From NCBI GenBank assembly GCA_945957335.1, contig CAMFLJ010000085.1:1-12716 (forward strand): 12,716 nucleotides of DNA. Direction: 5' to 3'. A model generated the notes under the pieces. It was not told the DNA's origin. It saw only the letters and a program-made list of their open reading frames with translations, and did no database searches. The stretch is from an uncultured Actinomycetes bacterium (GTDB lineage Bacteria > Actinomycetota > Acidimicrobiia > Acidimicrobiales > Acidimicrobilacustridaceae). This document shows positions 1-6,136 of this stretch, piece after piece (the first letter of the stretch is position 1; the number at the start of each line of letters is the position of its first letter). The position numbers and the translations under genes were made by a program.

Positions 1-1
1 G

Positions 2-1186
2 TACTGGGACCCGTTCGACGACGTGATCGACGACGACCCGTACCCCGTGTGGAAGCGGATGCGCGACGAGGCGCCGCTCTACCGGAACGACCGCTACGGC
101 TTCTACGCCTACAGCCACTTCGCCGACGTCGAGGCCGCCCACCGCGACCCCGCCACCTACAGCTCGGCCCACGGCACCGTGCTCGAGCTCATGGACAACG
201 ACATGAGCGGCACCGGCCAGATCATCTTCATGGACCCGCCCGCCCACACCGTCCTGCGGTCGCTCGTCTCGCGTGCCTTCACCCCGAAGCGCGTCGGCGG
301 GCTCGAGGACGCGGTGCGCACCATCTGCGCCGAGCTGCTCGACCCCCTCGTCGGCGCCGGCGAGTTCGACTACATCCAGGACTTCGCCGCCCAGGTGCCC
401 TCCCGCGTCATCGCCCGGCTGGTGGGCGTGCCCGAGGAGGAGCGCGAGGAGCAGCGCCACAACATCGACGCCGTCTTCCACATCGAGCCGGGCGTCGGGA
501 TGATGAACGACGTCTCGTTCAACGCCCAGATCGCGCTGCACACCTACCTCTCGGGCCTGATCGAGCGGAAGAAGGCCGATCCCGGCGACGACCTCATCAG
601 CGTGCTGATCGGCTCGTCGATCACAGAGGAGGACGGCACCGAGCGCAAGCTCACCGACGGCGAGCTCGCCGACTTCACGAACCTGCTGTTCAGCGCCGGC
701 ACCGAGACCGTCATGCGCCTGCTCGGCAACGCCGCCGTGCTGCTCGGCTCGCACCCCGACCAGCGGGCCGACCTCGTGGCCCACCCCGAGGGCACCGCCA
801 ACGCCATCGAGGAGCTGCTGCGCTACGAGCCGCCATCGCCGGTGCAGGGCCGCTGGACCACGCGCGACGTCGAGATCCACGGCCAGACGGTGCCCGCCGG
901 CTCGAAGGTGCTGCTGCTCACCGGCTCGGCCGGCCGCGACGAGCGCGAGTACGGCCCCGACGCCGACCGCTTCGACGTGCGCCGCCAGTTCCGCACCCAC
1001 GTCTCGTTCGGCTACGGCATCCACTTCTGCGTCGGCGCCAACCTCGCCCGCGTCGAGGGGCGCATCGCCCTCGAGGAGACGCTCAAGCGGTTCCCGGACT
1101 GGCAGGTCCTGCCCGGCGGCACCGTGCGCCAGCACACCTCGACGGTGCGCGGCTACTCGAAGGTCCAGATCGCCCCGGGCGCCTGA
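2..1186 (+). CDS. Cytochrome P450, 5' partial
   Basis: Haem-thiolate monooxygenase, soluble bacterial type, expected to hydroxylate a hydrophobic substrate using electrons from ferredoxin and a reductase, neither of which is encoded here. The reading frame is open from base 2, so the start lies upstream; because the text already begins YWDPFDD, only a short N-terminal piece is probably missing. Counting from the GTG at 23, the C-helix motif DPPAHTVLR is at 71-79, the I-helix oxygen-activation motif AGTET at 225-229, the K-helix ExxR at E264-R267, and the haem loop FGYGIHFCVG ends around the Cys ligand C336 (codon 1028-1030). All core motifs are intact. It heads a same-strand run with two SDRs and a binding-protein-like gene, which points to a catabolic or tailoring role. 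I cannot assign a CYP family or substrate. The GTG at 23 is unlikely to be the true start because homologous-looking sequence continues upstream of it. Confidence 0.95.
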   Translation, partial: YWDPFDDVIDDDPYPVWKRMRDEAPLYRNDRYGFYAYSHFADVEAAHRDPATYSSAHGTVLELMDNDMSGTGQIIFMDPPAHTVLRSLVSRAFTPKRVGGLEDAVRTICAELLDPLVGAGEFDYIQDFAAQVPSRVIARLVGVPEEEREEQRHNIDAVFHIEPGVGMMNDVSFNAQIALHTYLSGLIERKKADPGDDLISVLIGSSITEEDGTERKLTDGELADFTNLLFSAGTETVMRLLGNAAVLLGSHPDQRADLVAHPEGTANAIEELLRYEPPSPVQGRWTTRDVEIHGQTVPAGSKVLLLTGSAGRDEREYGPDADRFDVRRQFRTHVSFGYGIHFCVGANLARVEGRIALEETLKRFPDWQVLPGGTVRQHTSTVRGYSKVQIAPGA

Positions 1187-1213
1187 GGCCCGACCACCAC
1201 ACCACCGCCATGG

Positions 1214-1232
1214 CCGCCCGCGCCGCGGGCGG
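1214..1232 (+). other. Intercistronic hairpin next to the SDR ribosome binding site
   Basis: Perfect 8-bp stem (1214-1221 with 1225-1232) and a 3-nt loop, lying between the P450 stop and the next start. The right arm runs into the purine-rich ribosome binding site GGGAGGGGGA at 1231-1240, which precedes the ATG at 1251. There is no T-tract. It may stabilise or process the message, or tune translation of the SDR. No function is proven. Confidence 0.4.
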
Positions 1233-1250
1233 GAGGGGGAGCACGCAACC

Positions 1251-2000
1251 ATGACAGAGAGCCCGACCCTGAACGGCCGTCGCATCCTGGTCGTCGGAGC
1301 CTCGGCCGGCATCGGCCAGGCCTTCGCCCGCAGCGCGGCGGCCGCCGGCGCCGAGGTGGTCGTGAGCGCGCGCCGCCTCGACAAGCTCCAGGAGCTCGTC
1401 GCCGAGCTCGGCCGGGGCCACGCCATCGCCTGCGACGTCGTCGACGCCGGTGCCTGCGCCGCCATGGTCGCCGACGCGGTCGCCGTGCTCGGCGGGCTCG
1501 ACCTCGTGCTCTACACCGCGGGCACCGCGGTGCTGGCGCCGCTCGGGCAGGCCGACGCCGACGCCTGGCGCAGCTCCTACGAGGTCAACGTGGTCGGGCC
1601 CGCGATGGTCGCCCAGGCCGCGGTGCCCCACCTGAGCGAAGCCGGGTTCGTTGGCTTCCTCTCGTCCGAGGCGGTGCACGAGTTCCGCTGGGGGATGGGC
1701 ACCTACGCCGCCTCGAAGGCGGCGTTGAACGTGGCCATCCACTACTGGCGCAACGAGCACCCGGACCGCCGGTTCTCGCGCATCGTCATCGGCGCCACCA
1801 TGCCCACCGACTTCGGCAACAACTTCACCGACGTCGAGCTGCTCACCGAGGCGCTCGAGAAGTGGGCGTCGTCCGGCGTTCCGATGACCGCCATGGAGAC
1901 CTCCGACGTCGGCCAGCACCTGGCCGAGCTCATGGGCGTGGTCCTCGCCCACCCGGAGATCGACGTGCCCGACCTCTACCTCGACGCCCGCCTCGCGTAG
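1251..2000 (+). CDS. Short-chain dehydrogenase/reductase, NADP-type fingerprint
   Basis: Classical SDR oxidoreductase of 249 residues, a normal length for the family, cytoplasmic. Visible motifs are the glycine-rich cofactor loop GASAGIG at 16-22, D62 in the CDV segment after strand 3, N113, and the catalytic Ser139-Tyr152-Lys156 with the usual 13-residue Ser-Tyr spacing. R41 and R42 follow strand beta-2, where family rules predict NADP(H) preference. The loop after the active site (PTDFGNNF) is not the usual PG-containing one, so the substrate pocket is probably specialised. The ATG at 1251 is chosen because of the GGGAGGGGGA site ending 10 nt upstream. It follows the P450 by 64 nt on the same strand, so a step oxidising or reducing the P450 product is plausible. 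The substrate is unknown. Confidence 0.93.
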   Translation: MTESPTLNGRRILVVGASAGIGQAFARSAAAAGAEVVVSARRLDKLQELVAELGRGHAIACDVVDAGACAAMVADAVAVLGGLDLVLYTAGTAVLAPLGQADADAWRSSYEVNVVGPAMVAQAAVPHLSEAGFVGFLSSEAVHEFRWGMGTYAASKAALNVAIHYWRNEHPDRRFSRIVIGATMPTDFGNNFTDVELLTEALEKWASSGVPMTAMETSDVGQHLAELMGVVLAHPEIDVPDLYLDARLA

Positions 2001-2068
2001 GCGTCCCCACCCGAACCGTCCTCACCGATCCCGTCCCGTCACCACCGTCCCGAGGGGGAATCCTCACC

Positions 2069-3391
2069 GTGTCCGAAGAGAACGAGCTCGTCGAGCGGAT
2101 GTACCCGGCGCCCGTCGACCTGGGCATCGCCCAGCCCGACCGGGCCACCACCAACGTCCGCTCCGGCACCAACACCACCGCCGAGCAGGAGGCCAACGAG
2201 CTCTGGTACCACGGCGGTGGCCAGAAGGGCGAGAAGGCCTGGAAGGACATCGTCATCTACCCGCCGACGCGCGGCATGACGACCCAGGGCGATCCCTTCG
2301 AGCCGGCCAAGATCGGCGTGCTCGTCGACATGGACATCGGCCAGCTGCTCGCCGACTGGCTCGACCCCACGATCCTGGCCATCGAGGACGCCATGAACGA
2401 GGGCGTCTACGACCGGCCGGTGCAGCTGATCGTGGCCGACGCCCGCGGCCTCCCACGGGAGAACTACAAGAAGGTCCGCGACGGCTACGAGTGGCTGTGC
2501 GACCAGGGCTGCGTCGCCATCCTCGGCCCGATGATCTCGGACAACTCCCTGAACATCCAGGAGACCGTGAACCGGCGAAAGGTCCCGGTGATCGGCTGGA
2601 CGGGGGCGTGGCGCTTCGCGTCGGAGTACTGCTTCACCATCGCCAATGGCGACATCCCGACCGAGGGCGTGATGTGCGCCCAGTGGCTCGCGGCCAAGGG
2701 CTTCAAGAACGTCGGCATGTTCTGGGAGCAGGGCTCGTCGGGTGGCGACTACGCCGAGTTCTTCCGTGAGGAGGCGGGCCGCCTCGGCCTCACGATCACC
2801 CGCGACGTGAAGCTCGGCCCGAACCCGCGCGGCTTCGTCGACCACCTGCGGGCCATGCGCGACGGCGGCACCGAGGCGATCTACTACGGCGGCTACGGCT
2901 ACGCCACGTTCAACTTCGCCAAGGGCTTCAAGGAGCTCGACTGGGACCCGCCCCGCGTCATGGGCACCGCGTTCATGTTCTATTCGAACACCAACGAGTG
3001 GGCCGAGGGCCTCGAGGGCTGGCACGGCGTCGACCAGCTGGGCGAGGACGGCACCAACCCCAACTACGAGGCCATGATCGACCGCTTCCAGAAGCGCTTC
3101 GGCCGCACCTCGAAGAACGTCGTGGTCGCCCTCGCCTACGACACCGCCCGCGTCGCCATCCACGGCCTCGGCAACGCCTCCATGGCGACGCCCGAGGAGG
3201 TCATGCGCGGCATGGAGCGCATCCGGTGGATGCCCGCCACCAACGGCGGCCCCGCCACCTACATCCAGTTCGGCCCGTGGGACCGCAAGGGCTACAAGGG
3301 CGACTTCCTCACCATCCGCGAGCTGCGTGGGGGCGAGCTGCGCTTCGACGGCTACCACCGTCCCCAGCACCCCTCCAACCGAGAGTCCTGA
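2069..3391 (+). CDS. Type-1 periplasmic-binding-protein-like protein without signal peptide
   Basis: This 440-residue protein resembles the substrate-binding component of branched-chain-amino-acid-type ABC transporters (Peripla_BP_6 fold). The conserved fold starts near residue 80 (KIGVLVDMD), continues with the Rossmann-like segment CVAILGPMISDNS (148-160), VPVIGWTG (172-179) and GFKNVGMFWEQ (211-221), and ends with a typical YDTARVAIHGL helix (357-367). Unlike transported relatives, the first 80 residues are polar, with no hydrophobic signal segment, lipobox or twin-arginine motif. Four cysteines (C144, C148, C188, C203) also fit a cytosolic protein. The GTG at 2069 is chosen because GAGGGGGAA lies just upstream at 2052-2060; an in-frame ATG at 2099 is the alternative and would not add a signal peptide. 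No permease or ATPase gene is in the window. It sits 68 nt after one SDR and 15 nt before another, so it is very probably co-transcribed. A ligand sensor, carrier or enzyme partner is possible; the ligand is unknown. Confidence 0.88.
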   Translation: MSEENELVERMYPAPVDLGIAQPDRATTNVRSGTNTTAEQEANELWYHGGGQKGEKAWKDIVIYPPTRGMTTQGDPFEPAKIGVLVDMDIGQLLADWLDPTILAIEDAMNEGVYDRPVQLIVADARGLPRENYKKVRDGYEWLCDQGCVAILGPMISDNSLNIQETVNRRKVPVIGWTGAWRFASEYCFTIANGDIPTEGVMCAQWLAAKGFKNVGMFWEQGSSGGDYAEFFREEAGRLGLTITRDVKLGPNPRGFVDHLRAMRDGGTEAIYYGGYGYATFNFAKGFKELDWDPPRVMGTAFMFYSNTNEWAEGLEGWHGVDQLGEDGTNPNYEAMIDRFQKRFGRTSKNVVVALAYDTARVAIHGLGNASMATPEEVMRGMERIRWMPATNGGPATYIQFGPWDRKGYKGDFLTIRELRGGELRFDGYHRPQHPSNRES

Positions 3392-3406
3392 GACAGGGAG
3401 ACACTG

Positions 3407-4252
3407 ATGAACCCCGATTCGTTCCGCTACGACGGCAAGCGCGCCCTCGTGGTCGGCGGCGCCACCGGCATGGGTGCCGCCACCGCCAAGCTGGTCCAGG
3501 AGCTCGGCGGCGAGGTCGTCGTCATGGACTTCGCCCCGGTCACCCTCGACGGCGTCACCGCCATCTCGTTCGACCTGCGCGACAAGGACGGCATCGACGC
3601 CGCCCTCGACGAGTGCGGCGGCCCCGTGCACGCCCTCTTCTCCTGCGCCGGTGCCGCCGACGGCACGCCCGGCATCGAGAAGATCAACTTCATCGGCCAC
3701 CGCCACCTGATCGACCAGGCCATCGCCAAGGGCATCCTCGTGCCCGGCTCGGCGATCGGCATGATCTCCTCCACGGCCGGGCTGGCCTGGGAGAAGAACC
3801 TGCCGGCGGTGCTCGACTACCTCGCCACCCCCGACTTCGACAGCGCGGTGGCGTGGATCGAGGCCCACCACGACGACCCCGCCAGCCCCGGCCGGGCCGA
3901 CTACATGTGGTCGAAGCAGGCGGTGTGTGGCTACGTCGCCAGCCAGGCGTTCGCCATGCAGAAGCGCGGCATCCGCATCAACGCCATCATGCCCGGGCCG
4001 ACCGACACGCCCCTGGCCCGCTCGCAGGAGGACCTGTGGCTGGGCTTCGGAACCGACTATCGCGACGAGGCGGGCGTGACGGCCTCCACCCCCGAGGAGC
4101 AGGCCGGCCCGCTGGCGTTCCTCTGCAGCGACGCCGCCGTGTACGTGAACGGCCAGACGCTCATCGTCGACGCGGGCTACGTCACCTCCGGGCTCACCGA
4201 GTCGTTCCCGCCGGCCAAGCCGGTCGTCGACTTCCTGCTCGGCAACTACTGA
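3407..4252 (+). CDS. SDR oxidoreductase resembling 3-alpha-hydroxysteroid dehydrogenase/carbonyl reductase
   Basis: NAD(P)-dependent SDR of 281 residues. The cofactor loop is GGATGMG (17-23), and D41 at the end of strand beta-2 predicts NAD(H). N94, S122, Y166 and K170 form the catalytic set, followed by INAIMPGPTDTP (191-202) and the C-terminal VNGQTLIVDAG strand. The Ser-Tyr interval is 44 residues rather than about 13. A similar insertion (Ser114/Tyr155 in the Comamonas 3-alpha-HSD/carbonyl reductase, from memory) is characteristic of that subfamily, so a steroid-like or other bulky alcohol/ketone substrate is a reasonable inference. The extra segment (about 127-160) contains AWIEAHHDDP. 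The ATG at 3407 has GGGAG at 3396-3400. The gene starts 15 nt after the binding-protein-like gene and is the last gene of the run, followed by strong hairpins. The subfamily is likely; the substrate is unproven. Confidence 0.92.
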   Translation: MNPDSFRYDGKRALVVGGATGMGAATAKLVQELGGEVVVMDFAPVTLDGVTAISFDLRDKDGIDAALDECGGPVHALFSCAGAADGTPGIEKINFIGHRHLIDQAIAKGILVPGSAIGMISSTAGLAWEKNLPAVLDYLATPDFDSAVAWIEAHHDDPASPGRADYMWSKQAVCGYVASQAFAMQKRGIRINAIMPGPTDTPLARSQEDLWLGFGTDYRDEAGVTASTPEEQAGPLAFLCSDAAVYVNGQTLIVDAGYVTSGLTESFPPAKPVVDFLLGNY

Positions 4253-4302
4253 ACCGACCCAGCTCATCCGTCGGCCCCTTCCCCCGGGCCGTGGTGAAGA
4301 GC

Positions 4303-4332
4303 ACGAGGCCCCCGCCACGGCGGGGGCCTCGT
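4303..4332 (+). terminator. GC-rich hairpin, probable terminator of the P450-SDR run
   Basis: Perfect 13-bp stem (4303-4315 with 4320-4332) and a 4-nt loop, about 50 nt after the SDR stop. There is no U-tract in the plus direction, which is common in high-GC actinobacteria. It lies between convergent genes and may act in both directions. Confidence 0.65.
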
Positions 4333-4336
4333 CGCG

Positions 4337-4376
4337 TCACCGCACGGTCGGGGCCCGGCCCCCGGCCGTGCGGTGA
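4337..4376 (-). terminator. Second long hairpin, probable terminator of the lipoprotein gene
   Basis: Stem of about 17 bp (4337-4353 with 4360-4376) with one G-T pair and a 6-nt loop, starting 9 nt beyond the minus-strand lipoprotein stop at 4385. It directly abuts the hairpin at 4303-4332, so the convergent junction is closed by two separate stems. Confidence 0.6.
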
Positions 4377-4384
4377 GGGTGGGG

Positions 4385-5014
4385 CTACTGGTTCTGCTGC
4401 TGGTCGTTCTGGTTCTGGTTCTGCTGCTGGTCGTTCTGGTTGTTCTGGTTCTGCTGCTGCTGGTTGTTCTGGTTCTGGTTCTGGTTGTTCTGGTTCTGGT
4501 TCTTGGTGCTCGTGTCCGAGCCGCAGGTGGTGAGGCCGTAGGCGTCCCACACCTTGTTGGCGGCGTCGGTCTGGGTGTTCAGCTGGTTCGACAGCTGAGC
4601 CGCCTGAGCGGTGTCGTTGGCCTTGGCCGCGGTGACGAGCTGCTGGAGGGTGCTCTGCACCGCGGCGATCGAGCTGTAGAGCTCGGTCGGGCTGTCGGCG
4701 CCGGTCGGCTGGGGCAGCGCCTTGATCTCGGTGATCGTCTGGTCGAGCAGGTCGGACTGGGCCTGGAGCCCGGGGATGGCGGCGGCGAGCGAGTCGTAGT
4801 TCTCGCCGGCGCCTGCGGCCGCCATCTTGGCGTTCATGGTGCTGCACGTGGAGCTGGCGGCGGTGATGAACTCGGCCTTGGTCGTGGTGGCGGAGCTCGC
4901 CGAGGCGACGGTGGTGGTCGAGGAGGCGCCGTCCTTCGAGGACGAGCAACCGGCGACCAGCGCGACGGTGGCGACGGCGACGGCGGCGATCGCCGTGCGG
5001 GTGCGGATGGGCAT
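4385..5014 (-). CDS. Small lipoprotein with Asn/Gln-rich C-terminal tail
   Basis: This 209-residue exported lipoprotein is of unknown function. Residues 1-22 form a signal peptide (basic MPIRTRTA, then a hydrophobic run), and LVAGC gives a lipobox with C23 as the lipidated residue. A Ser/Thr/Ala-rich linker follows (24-45), then a mostly helical domain (about 46-166) that begins FITAASSTCSTM and ends YGLTTCG, so C57 and C164 may form a disulfide. The tail, residues 172-209, is made only of Asn, Gln and two Asp. The ATG at 5014 has AGGGAG five nt upstream. The gene is convergent with the SDR run and divergent from the AHSA1-ArsR pair. The domain resembles uncharacterised secreted actinobacterial proteins; I recognise no enzymatic motif. 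The tail is encoded only by AAC, CAG and GAC codons, giving local composition unlike its neighbours. Confidence 0.9.
   Translation of the reverse strand: MPIRTRTAIAAVAVATVALVAGCSSSKDGASSTTTVASASSATTTKAEFITAASSTCSTMNAKMAAAGAGENYDSLAAAIPGLQAQSDLLDQTITEIKALPQPTGADSPTELYSSIAAVQSTLQQLVTAAKANDTAQAAQLSNQLNTQTDAANKVWDAYGLTTCGSDTSTKNQNQNNQNQNQNNQQQQNQNNQNDQQQNQNQNDQQQNQ
4388..4441 (+). repeat. Perfect 27-bp tandem duplication in the Asn/Gln tail coding region
   Basis: Bases 4388-4414 and 4415-4441 are identical 27-mers lying head to tail. On the minus strand each encodes NQNDQQQNQ, the last 18 residues of the lipoprotein. Shorter related units made of ttctgg and gttctg continue to about 4505. Confidence 0.95.
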
Positions 5015-5177
5015 GAGGTCTCCCTGGGGTGGTGGTGCGCCGGGTGTCCCGCCCGACCGACGCAGCGCGTTGCTCCCGGGCCGAGCCCCGTTGTCGTCGA
5101 CCCCTGGGCCCGGCGCCTTGAGCGAGGCGGGGTGGAACGGGTCGTCCGGCCCATCGGGGCCGCCCCTCCGCTATTGT

Positions 5178-5192
5178 GCAACAAAAGGTTGC
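5178..5192 (+). promoter_or_regulatory. ArsR-type operator candidate, copy 1
   Basis: Inverted repeat GCAAC-aaaag-GTTGC upstream of the AHSA1-arsR pair. It overlaps a possible -35 element TTGCGT at 5190-5195, which pairs at 16-nt spacing with a -10 candidate TAGGTT at 5212-5217. Confidence 0.65.
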
Positions 5193-5217
5193 GTTGGTGG
5201 GTCGAGGTCAGTAGGTT
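5190..5217 (+). promoter_or_regulatory. Putative promoter of the AHSA1-arsR operon
   Basis: TTGCGT at 5190 and TAGGTT at 5212 (TANNNT form), with a 16-nt spacer. The predicted start of transcription near 5224 falls in the second inverted repeat. The match is weak on its own; the flanking operators raise its plausibility. Confidence 0.4.
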
Positions 5218-5222
5218 GACCT

Positions 5223-5237
5223 GCAACCACAAGTTGC
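5223..5237 (+). promoter_or_regulatory. ArsR-type operator candidate, copy 2
   Basis: Inverted repeat GCAAC-cacaa-GTTGC, the same arms and spacer length as the copy exactly 45 bp upstream, ending 16 nt before the AHSA1 ATG. Binding here would cover the predicted transcription start. The ArsR protein encoded two genes on is the natural candidate ligand. Confidence 0.65.
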
Positions 5238-5253
5238 GAGAAGGGGACTGATC

Positions 5254-5715
5254 ATGGAGCACGGGAGCATCGAGCGCGAGATCCACGTCGAGGCGTCGCC
5301 GGAGGTGGTGTTCGAGGTCGTCAGCCGGCCCGAGCACCTCGAGCAGTGGTGGCCCGACCAGGCCCGCTTCGAGCCCGAGCCGGGTGCCACCGGCACGCTG
5401 GTGTTCGGCGACCCGACCGACCCGGCCGCCCACGTGCCGGTCCTCACCGTCGTCGACGTCGACCCGCCCCGCCGCTTCTCGTTCTGGTGGAGCGACGACG
5501 CCGAGGTCGCCGGGCCCGGCAACGCCCTGTTCGTCACCTTCGAGCTCGAGGCGGAGGGCACCGGCACCCGGGTGCGGATGACCGAGAGCGGCTTCCGGGA
5601 GCGGGGCTGGGAGGCGGCCGTGCTCGAGGCGGCCTACCAGGACCACGTCCACGGCTGGGACCACTACGTCCCGCGGCTCGGCGCCTACGCCGACGGCCTG
5701 GTGTCGACCCGATGA
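5254..5715 (+). CDS. AHSA1/SRPBCC-domain protein
   Basis: This 153-residue single-domain protein of the START/Bet v1-like superfamily (AHSA1 group) is a helix-grip fold with a hydrophobic cavity that usually binds small lipophilic molecules; bacterial roles are mostly unknown. Visible family marks are the N-terminal strand IEREIHVEASPEVVFEVV (6-23), HLEQWWPD (28-35), the strand pairs LTVVDVDPPRRFSFWW (64-79) and TRVRMTESGF (105-114), and the closing helix GWDHYVPRLGAYA (134-146). The length is typical. The ATG at 5254 has AAGGGGA at 5241-5247. Its stop overlaps the arsR start as ATGA, so translation is probably coupled, and two inverted repeats precede the gene. Pairing of AHSA1 proteins with ArsR repressors is a well-known bacterial arrangement. 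Confidence 0.93.
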   Translation: MEHGSIEREIHVEASPEVVFEVVSRPEHLEQWWPDQARFEPEPGATGTLVFGDPTDPAAHVPVLTVVDVDPPRRFSFWWSDDAEVAGPGNALFVTFELEAEGTGTRVRMTESGFRERGWEAAVLEAAYQDHVHGWDHYVPRLGAYADGLVSTR

Positions 5716-6068
5716 CCGCGGCGGTCGACGACGAGCTCTGGTCGGCGGTGGGCGATCCCACCCGGCGCCGGCTGCTCGACCTGCTCCTCCGCGACGGCCC
5801 GGGCACCGCGACGTCGCTCAGCCGTGAGGTGCCGGTGACCCGACAGGCGGTGGCCAAGCACCTCGTGGTGCTCGACCGGGTCGGGCTGGTGCACGCGTCG
5901 GCGTCGGGCCGCGAGGTGCGCTACGGGGTCGACGAGGCCCAGCTCGCCCGCGCCGTCGCCCAGCTGCGCTCGGTCGGCGAGACGTGGGACCGTCGCCTGG
6001 GCCGCATCGCCCGCCTCGCCGAGGAGCTCCAGCGCGAGCGAGACCGCGACGCCGGCACCGACGGCTGA
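5712..6068 (+). CDS. ArsR-family winged-helix repressor
   Basis: DNA-binding regulator of 118 residues. VGDPTRRRLLDLLL (13-26) is the classic first helix of the ArsR fold. The helix-turn-helix covers about 32-60 with the recognition helix VTRQAVAKHLVVLDRVGLV, and a wing follows at 62-73 (ASASGREVRYGV). The C-terminal WDRRLGRIARL helix (92-102) is typical of the AHSA1-linked subgroup. The metal-binding ELCVCDL motif of arsenic or cadmium sensors is absent, so an organic ligand or the AHSA1 partner is a more likely signal (inference). The ATG overlaps the previous stop. The inverted repeats at 5178 and 5223 suggest autorepression, and a near match at 7841 suggests it also acts on the ligase promoter. 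Confidence 0.94.
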   Translation: MTAAVDDELWSAVGDPTRRRLLDLLLRDGPGTATSLSREVPVTRQAVAKHLVVLDRVGLVHASASGREVRYGVDEAQLARAVAQLRSVGETWDRRLGRIARLAEELQRERDRDAGTDG

Positions 6069-6073
6069 CGCGC

Positions 6074-6112
6074 CGAGGGCCAGGACGACCGCAACGGTCG
6101 CCCTGGCCCTCG
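6074..6112. terminator. Long hairpin between convergent arsR and the FadD3-like ligase gene
   Basis: Perfect 11-bp outer stem (6074-6084 with 6102-6112), one mismatch, then a 6-bp inner stem (6086-6091 with 6095-6100) and a 3-nt loop. It starts 6 nt after the arsR stop and ends 25 nt before the ligase stop at 6137, so it probably terminates both. It has no U-tract. Confidence 0.65.
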
Positions 6113-6136
6113 CGGCGTTCGGGTGGTCGTGCCCGG

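Noticed and set aside
1862..2068. Upstream extension of the binding-protein-like gene as a hidden signal peptide
   Set aside because: The extra residues are Arg/Pro-rich, overlap the preceding SDR in another frame and contain no hydrophobic core. The GTG at 2069 has a clear ribosome binding site.
2039..4318. 759-codon open frame on the minus strand
   Set aside because: It is antisense to the binding-protein-like and SDR genes, has low-complexity Val/Gly/Ala/Asp/His composition and no recognisable fold; GC-rich codon bias keeps such frames open.
4388..4505. Repeat block considered as a CRISPR-like array
   Set aside because: Units are short, contiguous, in frame with the lipoprotein and have no unique spacers.
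5216..5221. TTGACC as a -35 box for the AHSA1 operon
   Set aside because: No acceptable -10 follows at 16-18 nt; the spacing would fall on a purine-rich ribosome binding region.
4373..5251. 292-codon open frame on the plus strand opposite the lipoprotein
   Set aside because: Its start is a Leu/Val run made by reading the Asn/Gln repeat backwards. The lipobox, ribosome binding site and domain pattern support the minus-strand gene.
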